Shown: in pieces, positions 8,064 through 16,841 of the stretch
How the letters are laid out: every line of letters begins with the position of its first letter
Position numbering within the stretch: position 1 is the stretch's first letter
Origin: Candidatus Desulfacyla euxinica
GTDB lineage: Bacteria; Desulfobacterota; DSM-4660; Desulfatiglandales; Desulfatiglandaceae
Direction of reading: 5' to 3'
DNA: 46,875 nucleotides
Assembly: GCA_014382715.1 (NCBI GenBank)
Contig: JACNJD010000252.1
Span: 1 to 46,875, forward strand
Notes under the pieces: model-generated
What the model saw: the letters and a program-made list of their open reading frames with translations, nothing else
What the model was told of the DNA's origin: nothing
The model's database searches: none
Program-made: the position numbers and the translations under genes

Positions 8064-9098
8064 ATGGAAAAAATCAATTTGAAGAGTCTACCAATCCTTT
8101 TGTTACTCGCCGTTATCGCCTTTTCTTTCTGTTTTGTTGCGCCCGTTTTGGCCAAGCAAAAGGTCGTGGGAGTATCCAATCTCTGGCTGGGGAACGACTG
8201 GAATGCCAGGGCAAACCAGACTATCATCGATTATCTGGAAAAAAAGGGGTGCAAGGTCATCAGCACCAATGCCGGAGGGAAAACCGGCCAGCAAAAAGCC
8301 GATGTTGAGAATTTTGTTTCCATGAAGGTTGATGGAATTATCATTAAAGGCGGGGAAGGTGACGCCTTCCTGGATGTCTCAAAAAAGGCCTGGGATGCCA
8401 ATATACCGATTGTGACGGTAATCATGTTTCTGCCTTATGCGGTTCATAACTCCGTTGAGGACAGCTGGCAGGGCAGTACGAACCTGGCCGTGTGGCTGGT
8501 GAATCAGATGCGTGGTTCCGGAAAATATATCGGTATGGATGCCGCCGGATGGCACACACTCGAGGTTCGAAAGAGGGCCTATGGAGAGGTTCTCCGATGG
8601 TTTCCGGAGATCAAAATGATCGGCAAATGGCATGAGGTAAACCCGGCCGATCCGGTAAACAACGCCTATAAGATTACAAAAGCGACCCTTCGGGCCCACC
8701 CTGATCTCAAGGGTGTAGCCACCACATGGGGACTACCGGCAGTAGGGGCAATAAAGGCCATCAGAGAGATGAAGAAGGAAAAGCAGGTTTCCATTATCAG
8801 CATCGATCAGGAAGCGGCACTTCTGGCCCAGATGCACAAGCCCAATTGCCCCGCCACAGCCGTTGTGGGTATTGAGCCTATTGTTCAAGGCACCGAAGCT
8901 GCCAAGGCCCTGTGGGCTGCCATGGAATACAAGACGGTGCAGGAAGCCAAGGCAAATCTTCCGGCGCTTTCCGTGATCGGCGTTTCCTATGTTGCTACCA
9001 AAGGTGTTGATGAGTTCAAACCAAAAAAGATCTACAAGAGCGTAAACGCGTGCTGGGACGGTAATTTTTCAGGTACAAAACTGAAAAAACCCTGGTAA
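8064..9098 (+). CDS. Ribose-type ABC transporter periplasmic binding protein
   Basis: A 344-residue protein with a signal peptide: charged MEKINLKS, a hydrophobic core, and VLA|KQ cleavage near residue 30. The mature part is a periplasmic binding protein type 1 of the RbsB/autoinducer-2 class: VVGVSNLWLGNDWNARANQT opens lobe 1, GIIIKGGEGD (about 92-101) and ISIDQEAALLAQM are typical cleft and hinge segments. The ATG has GGAGG 7 nt upstream. The ligand cannot be read from sequence. The downstream sugar-acid-type enzymes suggest a sugar, polyol or acid derivative. It starts a four-gene transporter operon. Confidence 0.92.
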   Translation: MEKINLKSLPILLLLAVIAFSFCFVAPVLAKQKVVGVSNLWLGNDWNARANQTIIDYLEKKGCKVISTNAGGKTGQQKADVENFVSMKVDGIIIKGGEGDAFLDVSKKAWDANIPIVTVIMFLPYAVHNSVEDSWQGSTNLAVWLVNQMRGSGKYIGMDAAGWHTLEVRKRAYGEVLRWFPEIKMIGKWHEVNPADPVNNAYKITKATLRAHPDLKGVATTWGLPAVGAIKAIREMKKEKQVSIISIDQEAALLAQMHKPNCPATAVVGIEPIVQGTEAAKALWAAMEYKTVQEAKANLPALSVIGVSYVATKGVDEFKPKKIYKSVNACWDGNFSGTKLKKPW

Positions 9099-9110
9099 TG
9101 GATTGATTCT

Positions 9111-9142
9111 CACACGGATCCCCCATCCGAGGGATCCGTGTG
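9111..9142 (+). terminator. Stable hairpin after the binding-protein gene
   Basis: A perfect 12-bp stem (CACACGGATCCC and GGGATCCGTGTG) with an 8-nt loop begins 12 nt after the stop codon. There is no U-run, so full termination is unlikely. In binding-protein operons such intercistronic hairpins usually protect the upstream mRNA or cause partial termination, giving excess binding protein. Confidence 0.65.
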
Positions 9143-9185
9143 ATCAATACTATAAAACCAGTATGGAGATGAGAGGAACAGACCA

Positions 9186-10730
9186 ATGGGTGGTCAAGAA
9201 AACATCGTGATCAGGACCGAGCAGGTTTCAAAATCCTTCCCCGGCGTCCGGGCCTTGAAGGAACTGGACTTTGAGGTAACACGCGGAGAGGTGCATGCAC
9301 TCTGCGGAGAGAATGGCGCCGGTAAGTCCACACTCATGAAGATCATTGTTCGGGAGTATGTCGAGGATGAGGGGAATATCTTTATTGAGGGCCATAACGT
9401 TGAGGGTCTGGGAATACGCGGCGTCCAAGAGTTGGGCCTGAGCATTATTCATCAGGAGTTGAACCTGATTCCCATGTTAACCGTGGCACAAAATATCTGT
9501 CTGGGAAGGGAACCGGTCAACTGGATTGGAAAGATTGACTGGAAATCCATGCGCAAAATGGCGGAAGAATTCCTCTCCGAGGTTACATCGGAGATTGATG
9601 TAGAAAATTTTGTGGAGAATCTCAGCATTTCCGAGCAGCAGTTAGTGGCCATCGCACGCTCCCTTGTGACCTCGCCCCGCATCCTGATTCTGGATGAGCC
9701 CACGGCCCGGTTGGATCAAAAGTCCTCGGACAGCTTTTTCTCGTTCATAGAACGGGCCAAGCAGAAAGACCTGACCGTCGTCTACATTTCCCACCGGCTG
9801 GAAGAGATCTACCGAATCTGCGATCGGGTAACAGTCCTGAGGGACGGCAAGAAAATCATCACCGAGCAGATCAATGAACTCCCACAGACCGAACTGGTGA
9901 AATATATGCTGGGCAGGGAAATTACCCAGCAGGTCCCCAAGGAGAGCGTACCTATCGGTGAAGTCAAGCTATCGGTCAAGGACCTTTTCCCAAAGGAAAA
10001 AGGGGCAAATATCAATTTCGATCTGAAATCAGGTGAAATCCTGGGGATTGTGGGAAGCATCGGGGCCGGAAAGAGTGAGGTGGCCCGAGCCATATTCGGT
10101 GCGGACCCCAAAAAAAAGGGGACTATCAGCGTTGCCGGCAAGGAAGTGAAGATCAATACGCCTCAAGATGCCATTCGTGAAGGCCTTGCTTTGATTCCGG
10201 AAGAGAGAAGAGACCAGGGGCTTGTGGGGAACGAATCGGTGAGAAAGAACATGACCATGGCCGCCTTGAAAAAGAAATTCTGTGTGGGCCCATCATGGAT
10301 ACAAAAAGATAAAGAGATCGAGGCTGTAGAGACATCCATCAGGACCCTTCGAATCGCCACACCGGGCACGGAACAGGAGGTTCAGTTTCTCAGTGGCGGC
10401 ACCCAGCAGAAAGTGGTGGTCGCAAAATGGTTGATGAGTGACTCGAGCATATATATCTTTGACGAGCCAACCAAGGGGATAGATGTGGGCGGCAAGTATG
10501 ACATTTATAAGCTGATTGTTGACCTTGCCAGACAGGGGGCCGGTATCATCTTTATTTCCAACGAGCTTATGGAGGTGTTGTCATTATGTGATCGAGTCCT
10601 TGTGATGTTTAATGGCCAGATCATCAAGGGGCTTGAAACAGTGGCAACCAACCGGGAGGAGCTACTATTTTACGTCATGGGTGGGAGAGATTATGCAGAA
10701 ACAGCCAATAACTCCAAAGGGTATCATTAA
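9186..10730 (+). CDS. Sugar ABC transporter ATP-binding protein, two NBDs (RbsA-like)
   Basis: A 514-residue RbsA/MglA-type protein with two nucleotide-binding domains. NBD1 has Walker A GENGAGKST (about 38), signature LSISEQQ and Walker B ILILDEPTARLD. NBD2 has an altered Walker A, GSIGAGKSE, signature LSGGTQQK and Walker B IYIFDEPTKGID. A weaker second Walker A is usual in this class. The ATG follows GAGAGGA by about 8 nt. The 3' end overlaps the first permease start by 38 nt, consistent with translational coupling. Confidence 0.95.
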   Translation: MGGQENIVIRTEQVSKSFPGVRALKELDFEVTRGEVHALCGENGAGKSTLMKIIVREYVEDEGNIFIEGHNVEGLGIRGVQELGLSIIHQELNLIPMLTVAQNICLGREPVNWIGKIDWKSMRKMAEEFLSEVTSEIDVENFVENLSISEQQLVAIARSLVTSPRILILDEPTARLDQKSSDSFFSFIERAKQKDLTVVYISHRLEEIYRICDRVTVLRDGKKIITEQINELPQTELVKYMLGREITQQVPKESVPIGEVKLSVKDLFPKEKGANINFDLKSGEILGIVGSIGAGKSEVARAIFGADPKKKGTISVAGKEVKINTPQDAIREGLALIPEERRDQGLVGNESVRKNMTMAALKKKFCVGPSWIQKDKEIEAVETSIRTLRIATPGTEQEVQFLSGGTQQKVVVAKWLMSDSSIYIFDEPTKGIDVGGKYDIYKLIVDLARQGAGIIFISNELMEVLSLCDRVLVMFNGQIIKGLETVATNREELLFYVMGGRDYAETANNSKGYH

Positions 10731-11655
10731 CAATTACGGGGCGACGTTTGCCTTTATCATCGCGATCATCTTTTTTTCCTTTGCATCCCAGGGATTCTTC
10801 AGTGGGCAGAATCTTCAGAACATTCTCGTCCAATCTACTTCTCTCGGGATCTGCGCCTTTGGATTGACCTTCGTTCTCATAACAGGAGAGATCGATCTAT
10901 CCTACGGCGGGGTCATCGGTCTGGTGGGCGCCGTGCTTGCTGGAATGCTCAAGGACGGACACTCCATTGGTCTGGTGACGGTTGTGTGTCTGGCCATTGG
11001 ATTGGGAACGGGCCTGCTCAATGCCATCCTGATCGTGGTGCTGAACCTGCCTTCCTTTCTGGCAAGCGTGGCGGTTATGTTTATCTGTATGGGTGCTGAA
11101 AGGATTTACAACCAGGGAGTCACCACCTGGATCAGGGATCCGAGCGTGCTTTCCATCGTGCAGGGCAGTGTCGGACCGGTGCCGTTGCCGGTGCTTTATC
11201 TGTTTGCCCTATTTTTCATATGCTGGTTTCTGCAGACCCAGACCAAGGCCGGGCAGTATGTTCGGGCCCTGGGAGAAAATATCAGCGCAGTCAAAGAGGT
11301 CGGTATCCGAGCAAGCCTACTGAAATCTGGTGTTTTTGTGTTCGCAGGACTCATCTTCGCCTTTGCCGGTTATATCGAAATTCTGCGGATTGGTGGTGCG
11401 GTCATGTATGCGGGAAGCCACCTCCTGCTCTCCGTGCTTGCGGCCTGTTTTCTGGGGACTGCGACCTTTAAGGCGGGAAAGGCCAATTTTCCGGGGACCC
11501 TTATCGGTGCATTTTTCCTCTACACCCTCTTGAGCGGGTTTACCGCTCTGGGCATGAAGTTTTACCTGGTCCCTTTCGCCCAGGGCCTCATCCTTATCAT
11601 ATCTGTCGCCATCTCTTCTGCAAGGAGGGGGAAAATTGAACAAGTCCAATTCTAA
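10693..11655 (+). CDS. Sugar ABC transporter permease 1 (RbsC-like)
   Basis: A 320-residue polytopic protein of the BPD_transp_2 family. The ATG at 10693 (MQKQPITPKG) with GGGAGAG just upstream is preferred to a GTG-type start 27 codons earlier that lies deep inside the ATPase gene. Multiple hydrophobic helices are visible. Family motifs include FGLTFVLITGEIDLSYGG (about 53-70) and ALGENISAVKEVGI, the cytoplasmic loop that contacts the ATPase. It overlaps the second permease by 20 nt. Confidence 0.93.
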   Translation: MQKQPITPKGIINNYGATFAFIIAIIFFSFASQGFFSGQNLQNILVQSTSLGICAFGLTFVLITGEIDLSYGGVIGLVGAVLAGMLKDGHSIGLVTVVCLAIGLGTGLLNAILIVVLNLPSFLASVAVMFICMGAERIYNQGVTTWIRDPSVLSIVQGSVGPVPLPVLYLFALFFICWFLQTQTKAGQYVRALGENISAVKEVGIRASLLKSGVFVFAGLIFAFAGYIEILRIGGAVMYAGSHLLLSVLAACFLGTATFKAGKANFPGTLIGAFFLYTLLSGFTALGMKFYLVPFAQGLILIISVAISSARRGKIEQVQF

Positions 11656-12658
11656 TGCAGTATCAACGCCCGCTTTAGCAAATGAGCCGGCTGAAAAGGC
11701 TTCCCGAAAAGGCAACCTTCATCTTATTCAATATGGCATTTTCATCATATTTGGCCTCTATTATGTGATCGTCACCATTTTGAGACCCGGGTTTCTCAGC
11801 CTGGGAAATTTCTATGATATTTTTATAGAAACGAGCATCATCTCTTTTGTGTCCTTTGGCGAGGCCATCGTCATTGCTGCCGGGGGGTTGGATCTGTCCG
11901 TTGGAAATATGGCCGGCGCAGCAGCTATGCTTACCTGCCATCTCATGAGCAATATGGGCTATGATATCTGGGTGAGCATTGTGGCCGGTGTTGCTATTGG
12001 CGGCTTGATCGGTTTGGGTAACGGCCTCATGGTTACCCGTTTACATATGAACTCGCTGATTGCCACTCTCGGAACGATGTTCGTCCTGGTCGGGTTTCTC
12101 TACGGAATCACGGGAGGGGTGAGTGTCCATATCGTCCCGGAAAATTTCGAGTATTTGGGGAACGGCACCTTTTTAAACATACCGATTCCCATGTATATCA
12201 TGGCCGTGGTTTTTGTCCTGGCCTATCTCTTTATGGAAAAAACCAGCTATGGTCGAAATATAACGATGATCGGGGGTAATATTGAGGCCTGCAGACTGTC
12301 GGGGGTGAACATCAAGAAACTGACGCTCATGACCTTCGTGATTTGCGGTTTTCTGAGCACGTTCAGCGGGATACTCCTCGCGGCCCGCCAGGCCGTCGGA
12401 AATGTGGATTTGGGCGAACGTTTTCTCCTGGAGGGGTTCATTGCCGCCATGCTGGGGACGGTGATCTTCAACGGGAAAAACATCATTACAGGGACCCTGC
12501 TGGGGGCCATCTTTCTCGTCAGCCTGCTCAACGGCCTGACCCTGCTGGGGGCTGGCCCCCAATGGATGTATTTTGCCCAGGGCGCGCTCTTGCTGGTTGC
12601 CATTATGGCCAATTACTACTCAAAAAGGTCTATGCTGAAACTACCTGGAAAAAAATAG
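11636..12658 (+). CDS. Sugar ABC transporter permease 2 (RbsC-like)
   Basis: A 340-residue permease homologous in fold to its neighbour. It starts at a TTG, supported by AAGGAGGGGG 4-5 nt upstream within the previous gene. A polar N-terminus of about 30 residues precedes the first membrane helix. Family motifs are FGEAIVIAAGGLDLSVGN (about 80-97) and MIGGNIEACRLSGVNIKK. Two different permeases imply a heterodimeric channel, as in LsrCD-type systems, rather than the RbsC homodimer. Confidence 0.92.
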   Translation: MNKSNSNAVSTPALANEPAEKASRKGNLHLIQYGIFIIFGLYYVIVTILRPGFLSLGNFYDIFIETSIISFVSFGEAIVIAAGGLDLSVGNMAGAAAMLTCHLMSNMGYDIWVSIVAGVAIGGLIGLGNGLMVTRLHMNSLIATLGTMFVLVGFLYGITGGVSVHIVPENFEYLGNGTFLNIPIPMYIMAVVFVLAYLFMEKTSYGRNITMIGGNIEACRLSGVNIKKLTLMTFVICGFLSTFSGILLAARQAVGNVDLGERFLLEGFIAAMLGTVIFNGKNIITGTLLGAIFLVSLLNGLTLLGAGPQWMYFAQGALLLVAIMANYYSKRSMLKLPGKK

Positions 12659-12781
12659 AGATTAGTTTTTGGGAAACTCCGACAACAGGGTAGGGAGTCC
12701 TTTTGATGCACCCTTGAATTCCGCTTACGGCGGGAAGCCTGTAGACACCAACAAAATAGAGAACTTAGGAGGATTAGAATC

Positions 12782-14008
12782 TTGAATAAAACACCATGGA
12801 AATCAGAGAATTGGTTTGTCAGTCCCTGGAACTACCTCGATGAAGTTAAGAAAGATTTTATTATTCCGGAGAAGGTAAAGATCCATGATGTTACTCTCCG
12901 GGACGGAGAACAGCAGGCGGGGATCATCTTCACCAAAGATGACAAAATCCGTATCGCCGAGAAATTGTCGGAAGTGGGCATCCATCGTATCGAAGCCGGT
13001 ATGCCGGCTGTCTCACCGCGAGATGAAGAGGCCATTCGGGAGATTGTAAAGCGGGATTTAAACTCGGAAATATTCTGTTTTTGCCGTTGTATGGTGCAGG
13101 ATGTGCAGCTTGCGGCAGACTGCGGGGTAGACGGTATCGTCATCGAAATACCTTCCAGTGAACACCTTATTGAGAAAGGATACAAATGGCCCATTGAAAA
13201 GGCGCTTGACCTCTCCGTGAAGGCCACCGCCTTTGCCAAAGAGCAGGGTCTCTATACGGTGTTTTTCACCATTGACGCAACCCGGTCCGACATGAACTGG
13301 CTGCTCGATCTGGTAGAAAAGGTGGCAGCCGAGGGGCATATGGATGCCTTTACCCTGGTGGACACCTTTGGCGCCCTCAATCCTCAGGCCGCAACCTACT
13401 TTACAAAAAAAGTGAAGGAGCGGATATCCAAGCCCCTGGAAATCCACTTTCATTCCGATTTTGGTTTGGGGGTGGCCAATACCATCAATGCCCTTCTGGC
13501 GGGTGGAGAAGTGATCCATTCTACGGTCCTCGGCATTGGGGAACGTGCGGGTAACACGCCTATGGAAGAGACGGTTATGGCCCTTTTGACCATGTACGGC
13601 ATCGATGTGGGCATTGATTATTCCAAGATAAATGAGCTTTCACAACTGGTGCGGGAGCTTTCCGGAACCGAGATTCCCTCCTCAAGGCCCTTCATTGGGG
13701 ATGGCGCATACAGCGTTGAATCGGGGATCGTCACCGGGTGGTTTCGAAACGCATACGCCGATGACCCTACCATCATGTATCCTGTGAACCCTGCCTTCGT
13801 GGGACGTGAGGACCCTAAAATCCTCATGGGGAAGAAGAGCGGGCTGGACAATATCTGGATATGGTGTGAGAAACTGGGGTTGGAACTGGACGAAGATGAA
13901 GCCCTCGAAGTTCTGTCAGCGGTGAAGCTAAGATCACATGATTTGAAAAGGGTCCTCAGCGAAGGGGAATTCATGGAGGTTGCCGAGAAAGTGAGAGGCA
14001 ATGGCTAA
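12782..14008 (+). CDS. HMGL/LeuA-like (2-isopropylmalate/homocitrate synthase family) enzyme
   Basis: A 408-residue DRE-TIM barrel protein from a TTG with GGAGG 9 nt upstream. VTLRDGEQQAG (about 39-49) carries the metal/substrate Arg-Asp pair, HFHSDFGLG (about 222-230) the HxH metal motif, and GIGERAGNTPMEE the downstream signature. It lacks the LeuA C-terminal regulatory domain (LeuA is about 510 residues), so it resembles homocitrate synthase, re-citrate synthase or HMG-CoA lyase-like members. The reaction is a Claisen condensation or cleavage on a 2-oxo acid or acyl-CoA; the substrate is unknown. It lies 123 nt after the permeases, so it is probably part of the same regulon. Confidence 0.85.
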   Translation: MNKTPWKSENWFVSPWNYLDEVKKDFIIPEKVKIHDVTLRDGEQQAGIIFTKDDKIRIAEKLSEVGIHRIEAGMPAVSPRDEEAIREIVKRDLNSEIFCFCRCMVQDVQLAADCGVDGIVIEIPSSEHLIEKGYKWPIEKALDLSVKATAFAKEQGLYTVFFTIDATRSDMNWLLDLVEKVAAEGHMDAFTLVDTFGALNPQAATYFTKKVKERISKPLEIHFHSDFGLGVANTINALLAGGEVIHSTVLGIGERAGNTPMEETVMALLTMYGIDVGIDYSKINELSQLVRELSGTEIPSSRPFIGDGAYSVESGIVTGWFRNAYADDPTIMYPVNPAFVGREDPKILMGKKSGLDNIWIWCEKLGLELDEDEALEVLSAVKLRSHDLKRVLSEGEFMEVAEKVRGNG

Positions 14009-14085
14009 GACGTAACCAGGGTTTGAAGCAACCGTTCACGGTTACGATGAAAAGAACCGGCGGATTTTCCCACCAGGAATATGAA

Positions 14086-14125
14086 GAACACGACGGGATT
14101 AAACTTATCTTAATGCCTCGTGTTC
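14086..14125 (+). terminator. Hairpin downstream of the transporter/HMGL operon
   Basis: GAACACGA (14086-14093) pairs with TCGTGTTC (14118-14125), and the stem continues inward (GGGATTAA against TTAATGCC) with one mismatch and a bulge, around ACTTATC. A weak T-rich stretch follows. It is a likely terminator. The rest of 14009-14322 holds only a doubtful 26-codon reading frame. Confidence 0.5.
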
Positions 14126-14322
14126 TTTGTGGTTTAGGAGGATGACAGATTTTGTACCGTCAAGAAATCCAGGATACAGATGAGTATTGGATAAATGAAC
14201 AGATTTGTGCTATTTGTATAATCTTTCAATAGAAAATGTGAACCGCTGAATTCGGATGTCTTGGGCGTCAGTTCGGTTAGATTATAATCTTCGTGGCTGG
14301 CACCCGCTTATTGGAGTGAATC

Positions 14323-15702
14323 ATGGACACAACAATCAAACAATCCTTGGAAGAAATTGTTGGCGAGGAGAATTTTTCCGATTCCCTGATCGACCTTATC
14401 GCCTACTCAAAAGATGCTTCAGAGCATCATCACAGACCTGATGCAGCCCTGTGGCCGGTAAACACAGAACAAATTTCAGCCATCATGAAATTGGCAAACC
14501 GGGAAAAACTTCCGGTTGTTCCAAGGGGGGCCGGAACTTCTCTCGCTGGCCTGGCTGTGCCGGAACAGGGCGGTATCATCCTCGATCTGGGACGTATGGA
14601 CAAAATCATCGAAATCAATATTGAAGACCGGCTGGCCGTAGTCCAGCCAGGCGTCATTTATGCTGACCTGGACCGTGCTCTGTCACCTTACGGTTTTTTC
14701 TTCCCCCCTGATCCGGCCAGCGGTTCGGTCTGTACCTTGGGAGGGAATGTGGCCACCAACGCCGGCGGCATCAAAGGGGCCAAGTATGGAACCACAAAAG
14801 ACTATGTACTGGCTTTGGAGGTGGTCTTACCGGATGGCCGTGTTTTACATACCGGCTCTAAATGCATGAAGAGTGTTTCCGGTTACGATCTGACGAGGCT
14901 CTTCGTGGGTTCCGAGGGCACCCTGGGGGTGGTGACTGAAATAACTTTCAAAATCAACCCCAAACCACCGTTGGTTTCAACTGCTATGGCCACCTTTGAA
15001 AAGCTGGAAGATGCCGGCCGGGCTGTAAACCAGATTATGTACTCGGGCATTATTCCCAGCGCCCTGGAGATTGTAGACCAGCAGACCCTGATCGCCATCA
15101 ATGAAAATACAGATTTGGGGCTGCCTGTAGTGGAGGCGCTCCTTGTAGCCGAGACAGATGGTCACACAAAGGAGGAAACCGAATTTCAAATGCAGAAGAT
15201 TATCAGTATCTTCAAGAGCAACAATGCCACTACTGTCAAACATGCCGAGGGTAAGGAAGAGGCGGAAGCCCTCTGGACTGCCCGCAAATCGAGCTACGGG
15301 GTCGTAGCCCGAATCAACAACAACCTTCTTGTGGAGGATTTGGCCGTTCCCATGTCCAAGGTCCCCGATATGCTCCGGGCCATATCCGATATTGCCGGGA
15401 AACACGATGTGAAAATGCCTACGGTGGGGCATGTGGGCGACGGCAATCTCCATCCGGTGATCTGTTTCGATGGAACCGATCCTGATGAGGTTAAACGTGT
15501 GCAAGAAGCCTCTACCGAATTGTTTGAAAAGGTCATCGAATTGGGTGGAACGTTAACGGGAGAGCATGGAATCGGATTGGCCAAGATACCGTTTATGGGT
15601 CTGGAACACGATGAGATAAGTATGGATATCATGCGCTCCATAAAAAGGCTGTTTGATCCAGACAACATTCTCAATCCTGGAAAAATGGGTCTGGAGGAGT
15701 GA
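14323..15702 (+). CDS. FAD-linked 2-hydroxyacid oxidase (GlcD/D-lactate dehydrogenase-like)
   Basis: A 459-residue GlcD-family flavoprotein, ATG with GGAG 6 nt upstream. The PCMH FAD domain is visible: VPRGAGTSLAG (about 65-75) and GGNVATNAGGIKGAKYG (about 142-158). The FAD-oxidase C-terminal domain has metal/substrate His residues in GHVGDGNLHPV (about 365) and GEHGIG (about 410). It should oxidise a D-2-hydroxyacid such as lactate or glycolate. The start codon of the Fe-S partner directly abuts its stop, as in glcDF pairs; no glcE-like gene is present. Confidence 0.92.
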   Translation: MDTTIKQSLEEIVGEENFSDSLIDLIAYSKDASEHHHRPDAALWPVNTEQISAIMKLANREKLPVVPRGAGTSLAGLAVPEQGGIILDLGRMDKIIEINIEDRLAVVQPGVIYADLDRALSPYGFFFPPDPASGSVCTLGGNVATNAGGIKGAKYGTTKDYVLALEVVLPDGRVLHTGSKCMKSVSGYDLTRLFVGSEGTLGVVTEITFKINPKPPLVSTAMATFEKLEDAGRAVNQIMYSGIIPSALEIVDQQTLIAINENTDLGLPVVEALLVAETDGHTKEETEFQMQKIISIFKSNNATTVKHAEGKEEAEALWTARKSSYGVVARINNNLLVEDLAVPMSKVPDMLRAISDIAGKHDVKMPTVGHVGDGNLHPVICFDGTDPDEVKRVQEASTELFEKVIELGGTLTGEHGIGLAKIPFMGLEHDEISMDIMRSIKRLFDPDNILNPGKMGLEE

Positions 15703-16806
15703 ATGGAAGGAAAGTACGAATTTGAAAAGAAGTTCCGGGACCAGGTCCTGAGATGTTCAAGCTGCGGTTTTTGTCGGGCAGTCTGCCCGGTATTCGGACT
15801 CACCAAACGACCGGCCTTCAATGCCCGCGGAAAGATGCTGGTCCTCAAGGAGGTCATGGATGGGAATATTGAACTGGATGACCAGTTGATAGAAACCCTT
15901 TTTCAGTGCACGACCTGTGCCAGCTGTTCAGAACAGTGCCCTTCCGGCGTCCAACCACCGGAAATCATGAAACAGGTGAGAAAGGATATGGTGCATAAGG
16001 GATCCTGCCATCCGGTCTTTGAAGGGATGAACCAAATCCTTCAGGAGCATACCAATATCTATGCAGAGGATGAACCGGAAGATTTTGAGCGCGCGCGGAA
16101 TAAAAAGGCCGAGTATGTGTTCTTTATCGGGTGCGTGGGTTCCTATCGGGAAGACGAGGCCACTATGGCGACACTGGATATTCTGGATCATCTGAAGGTT
16201 GACTATACCCTCATCGATGAAGTCTGCTGCAGCGGCGCCCTAGAGGACGTTGGGTTTGAGATCAATGGGCGGCTTGCGGAGAAAAATGTGGAACTGATCT
16301 TGGAAACCGGGGCTAAGGCTGTAATTACCGGGTGCCCCTATTGCTCAAGGACCTTCAATGGCAAGCCTCAATATCAAGGGCTAAAGGATGCAGGGGTTGA
16401 GATTATTCACATCAGCCAGTTTCTTAAGGACTTCGATCTGGGCGTCAAAACGGACAAGGCGGTCACCTACCACGATCCCTGCGATCTGGGGAGACATTGC
16501 GACATCTATGAAGAGCCGCGGGAGACCATCAGAAAGATAGCTCCCAATTTCGTGGAAATGCGGCACAATCGGGCCGATGCCCTCTGCTGCGGTGCAGGTG
16601 GTGGTGTGCGGGGGGCCTTTGCTAAAAACTCCATTGCCATGGCGCGCAGGCGGCTTGAGGAGGTGGAAGAGGCAGGGGCTGAGATTGTGCTGACGGAATG
16701 TAACTCTTGCGTTCACAATCTCAATAACGCCAAGTTGAGGGCACAGAAATTCAAGATTTATACGACCTCCCAGTTTCTTTGGCAACTCCTGGAAGAACAG
16801 GATTAG
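15703..16806 (+). CDS. GlcF/HdrD-like Fe-S protein with two CCG domains
   Basis: A 367-residue protein whose ATG directly follows the glcD-like stop. Two [4Fe-4S] motifs open it: CSSCGFCRAVCP (about 15-26) and CTTCASCSEQCP (about 69-80). Two cysteine-rich CCG domains follow, each complete: GCVGSYRED with CCSGALEDVG, and DPCDLGRH with CCGAGGG. All CCG cysteines are Cys here. It should take electrons from the flavoprotein and pass them to a quinone or other carrier. It matches glycolate oxidase GlcF and the Fe-S subunit of SRB lactate dehydrogenases. Confidence 0.92.
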   Translation: MEGKYEFEKKFRDQVLRCSSCGFCRAVCPVFGLTKRPAFNARGKMLVLKEVMDGNIELDDQLIETLFQCTTCASCSEQCPSGVQPPEIMKQVRKDMVHKGSCHPVFEGMNQILQEHTNIYAEDEPEDFERARNKKAEYVFFIGCVGSYREDEATMATLDILDHLKVDYTLIDEVCCSGALEDVGFEINGRLAEKNVELILETGAKAVITGCPYCSRTFNGKPQYQGLKDAGVEIIHISQFLKDFDLGVKTDKAVTYHDPCDLGRHCDIYEEPRETIRKIAPNFVEMRHNRADALCCGAGGGVRGAFAKNSIAMARRRLEEVEEAGAEIVLTECNSCVHNLNNAKLRAQKFKIYTTSQFLWQLLEEQD

Positions 16807-16841
16807 AATCAATTTGAAAGCGGAACTCGGAAGGAAACCCT

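Noticed and set aside
14142-14232. Short reading frames (13 and 26 codons) after GGAGG upstream of the glcD-like gene
   Set aside because: No similarity to anything recognised, and composition looks non-coding. A leader peptide cannot be excluded but is unsupported.
15703-16806. Sec at the CCG cysteines of the GlcF-like protein
   Set aside because: Some relatives of this family use Sec, but every CCG position here is a Cys codon.
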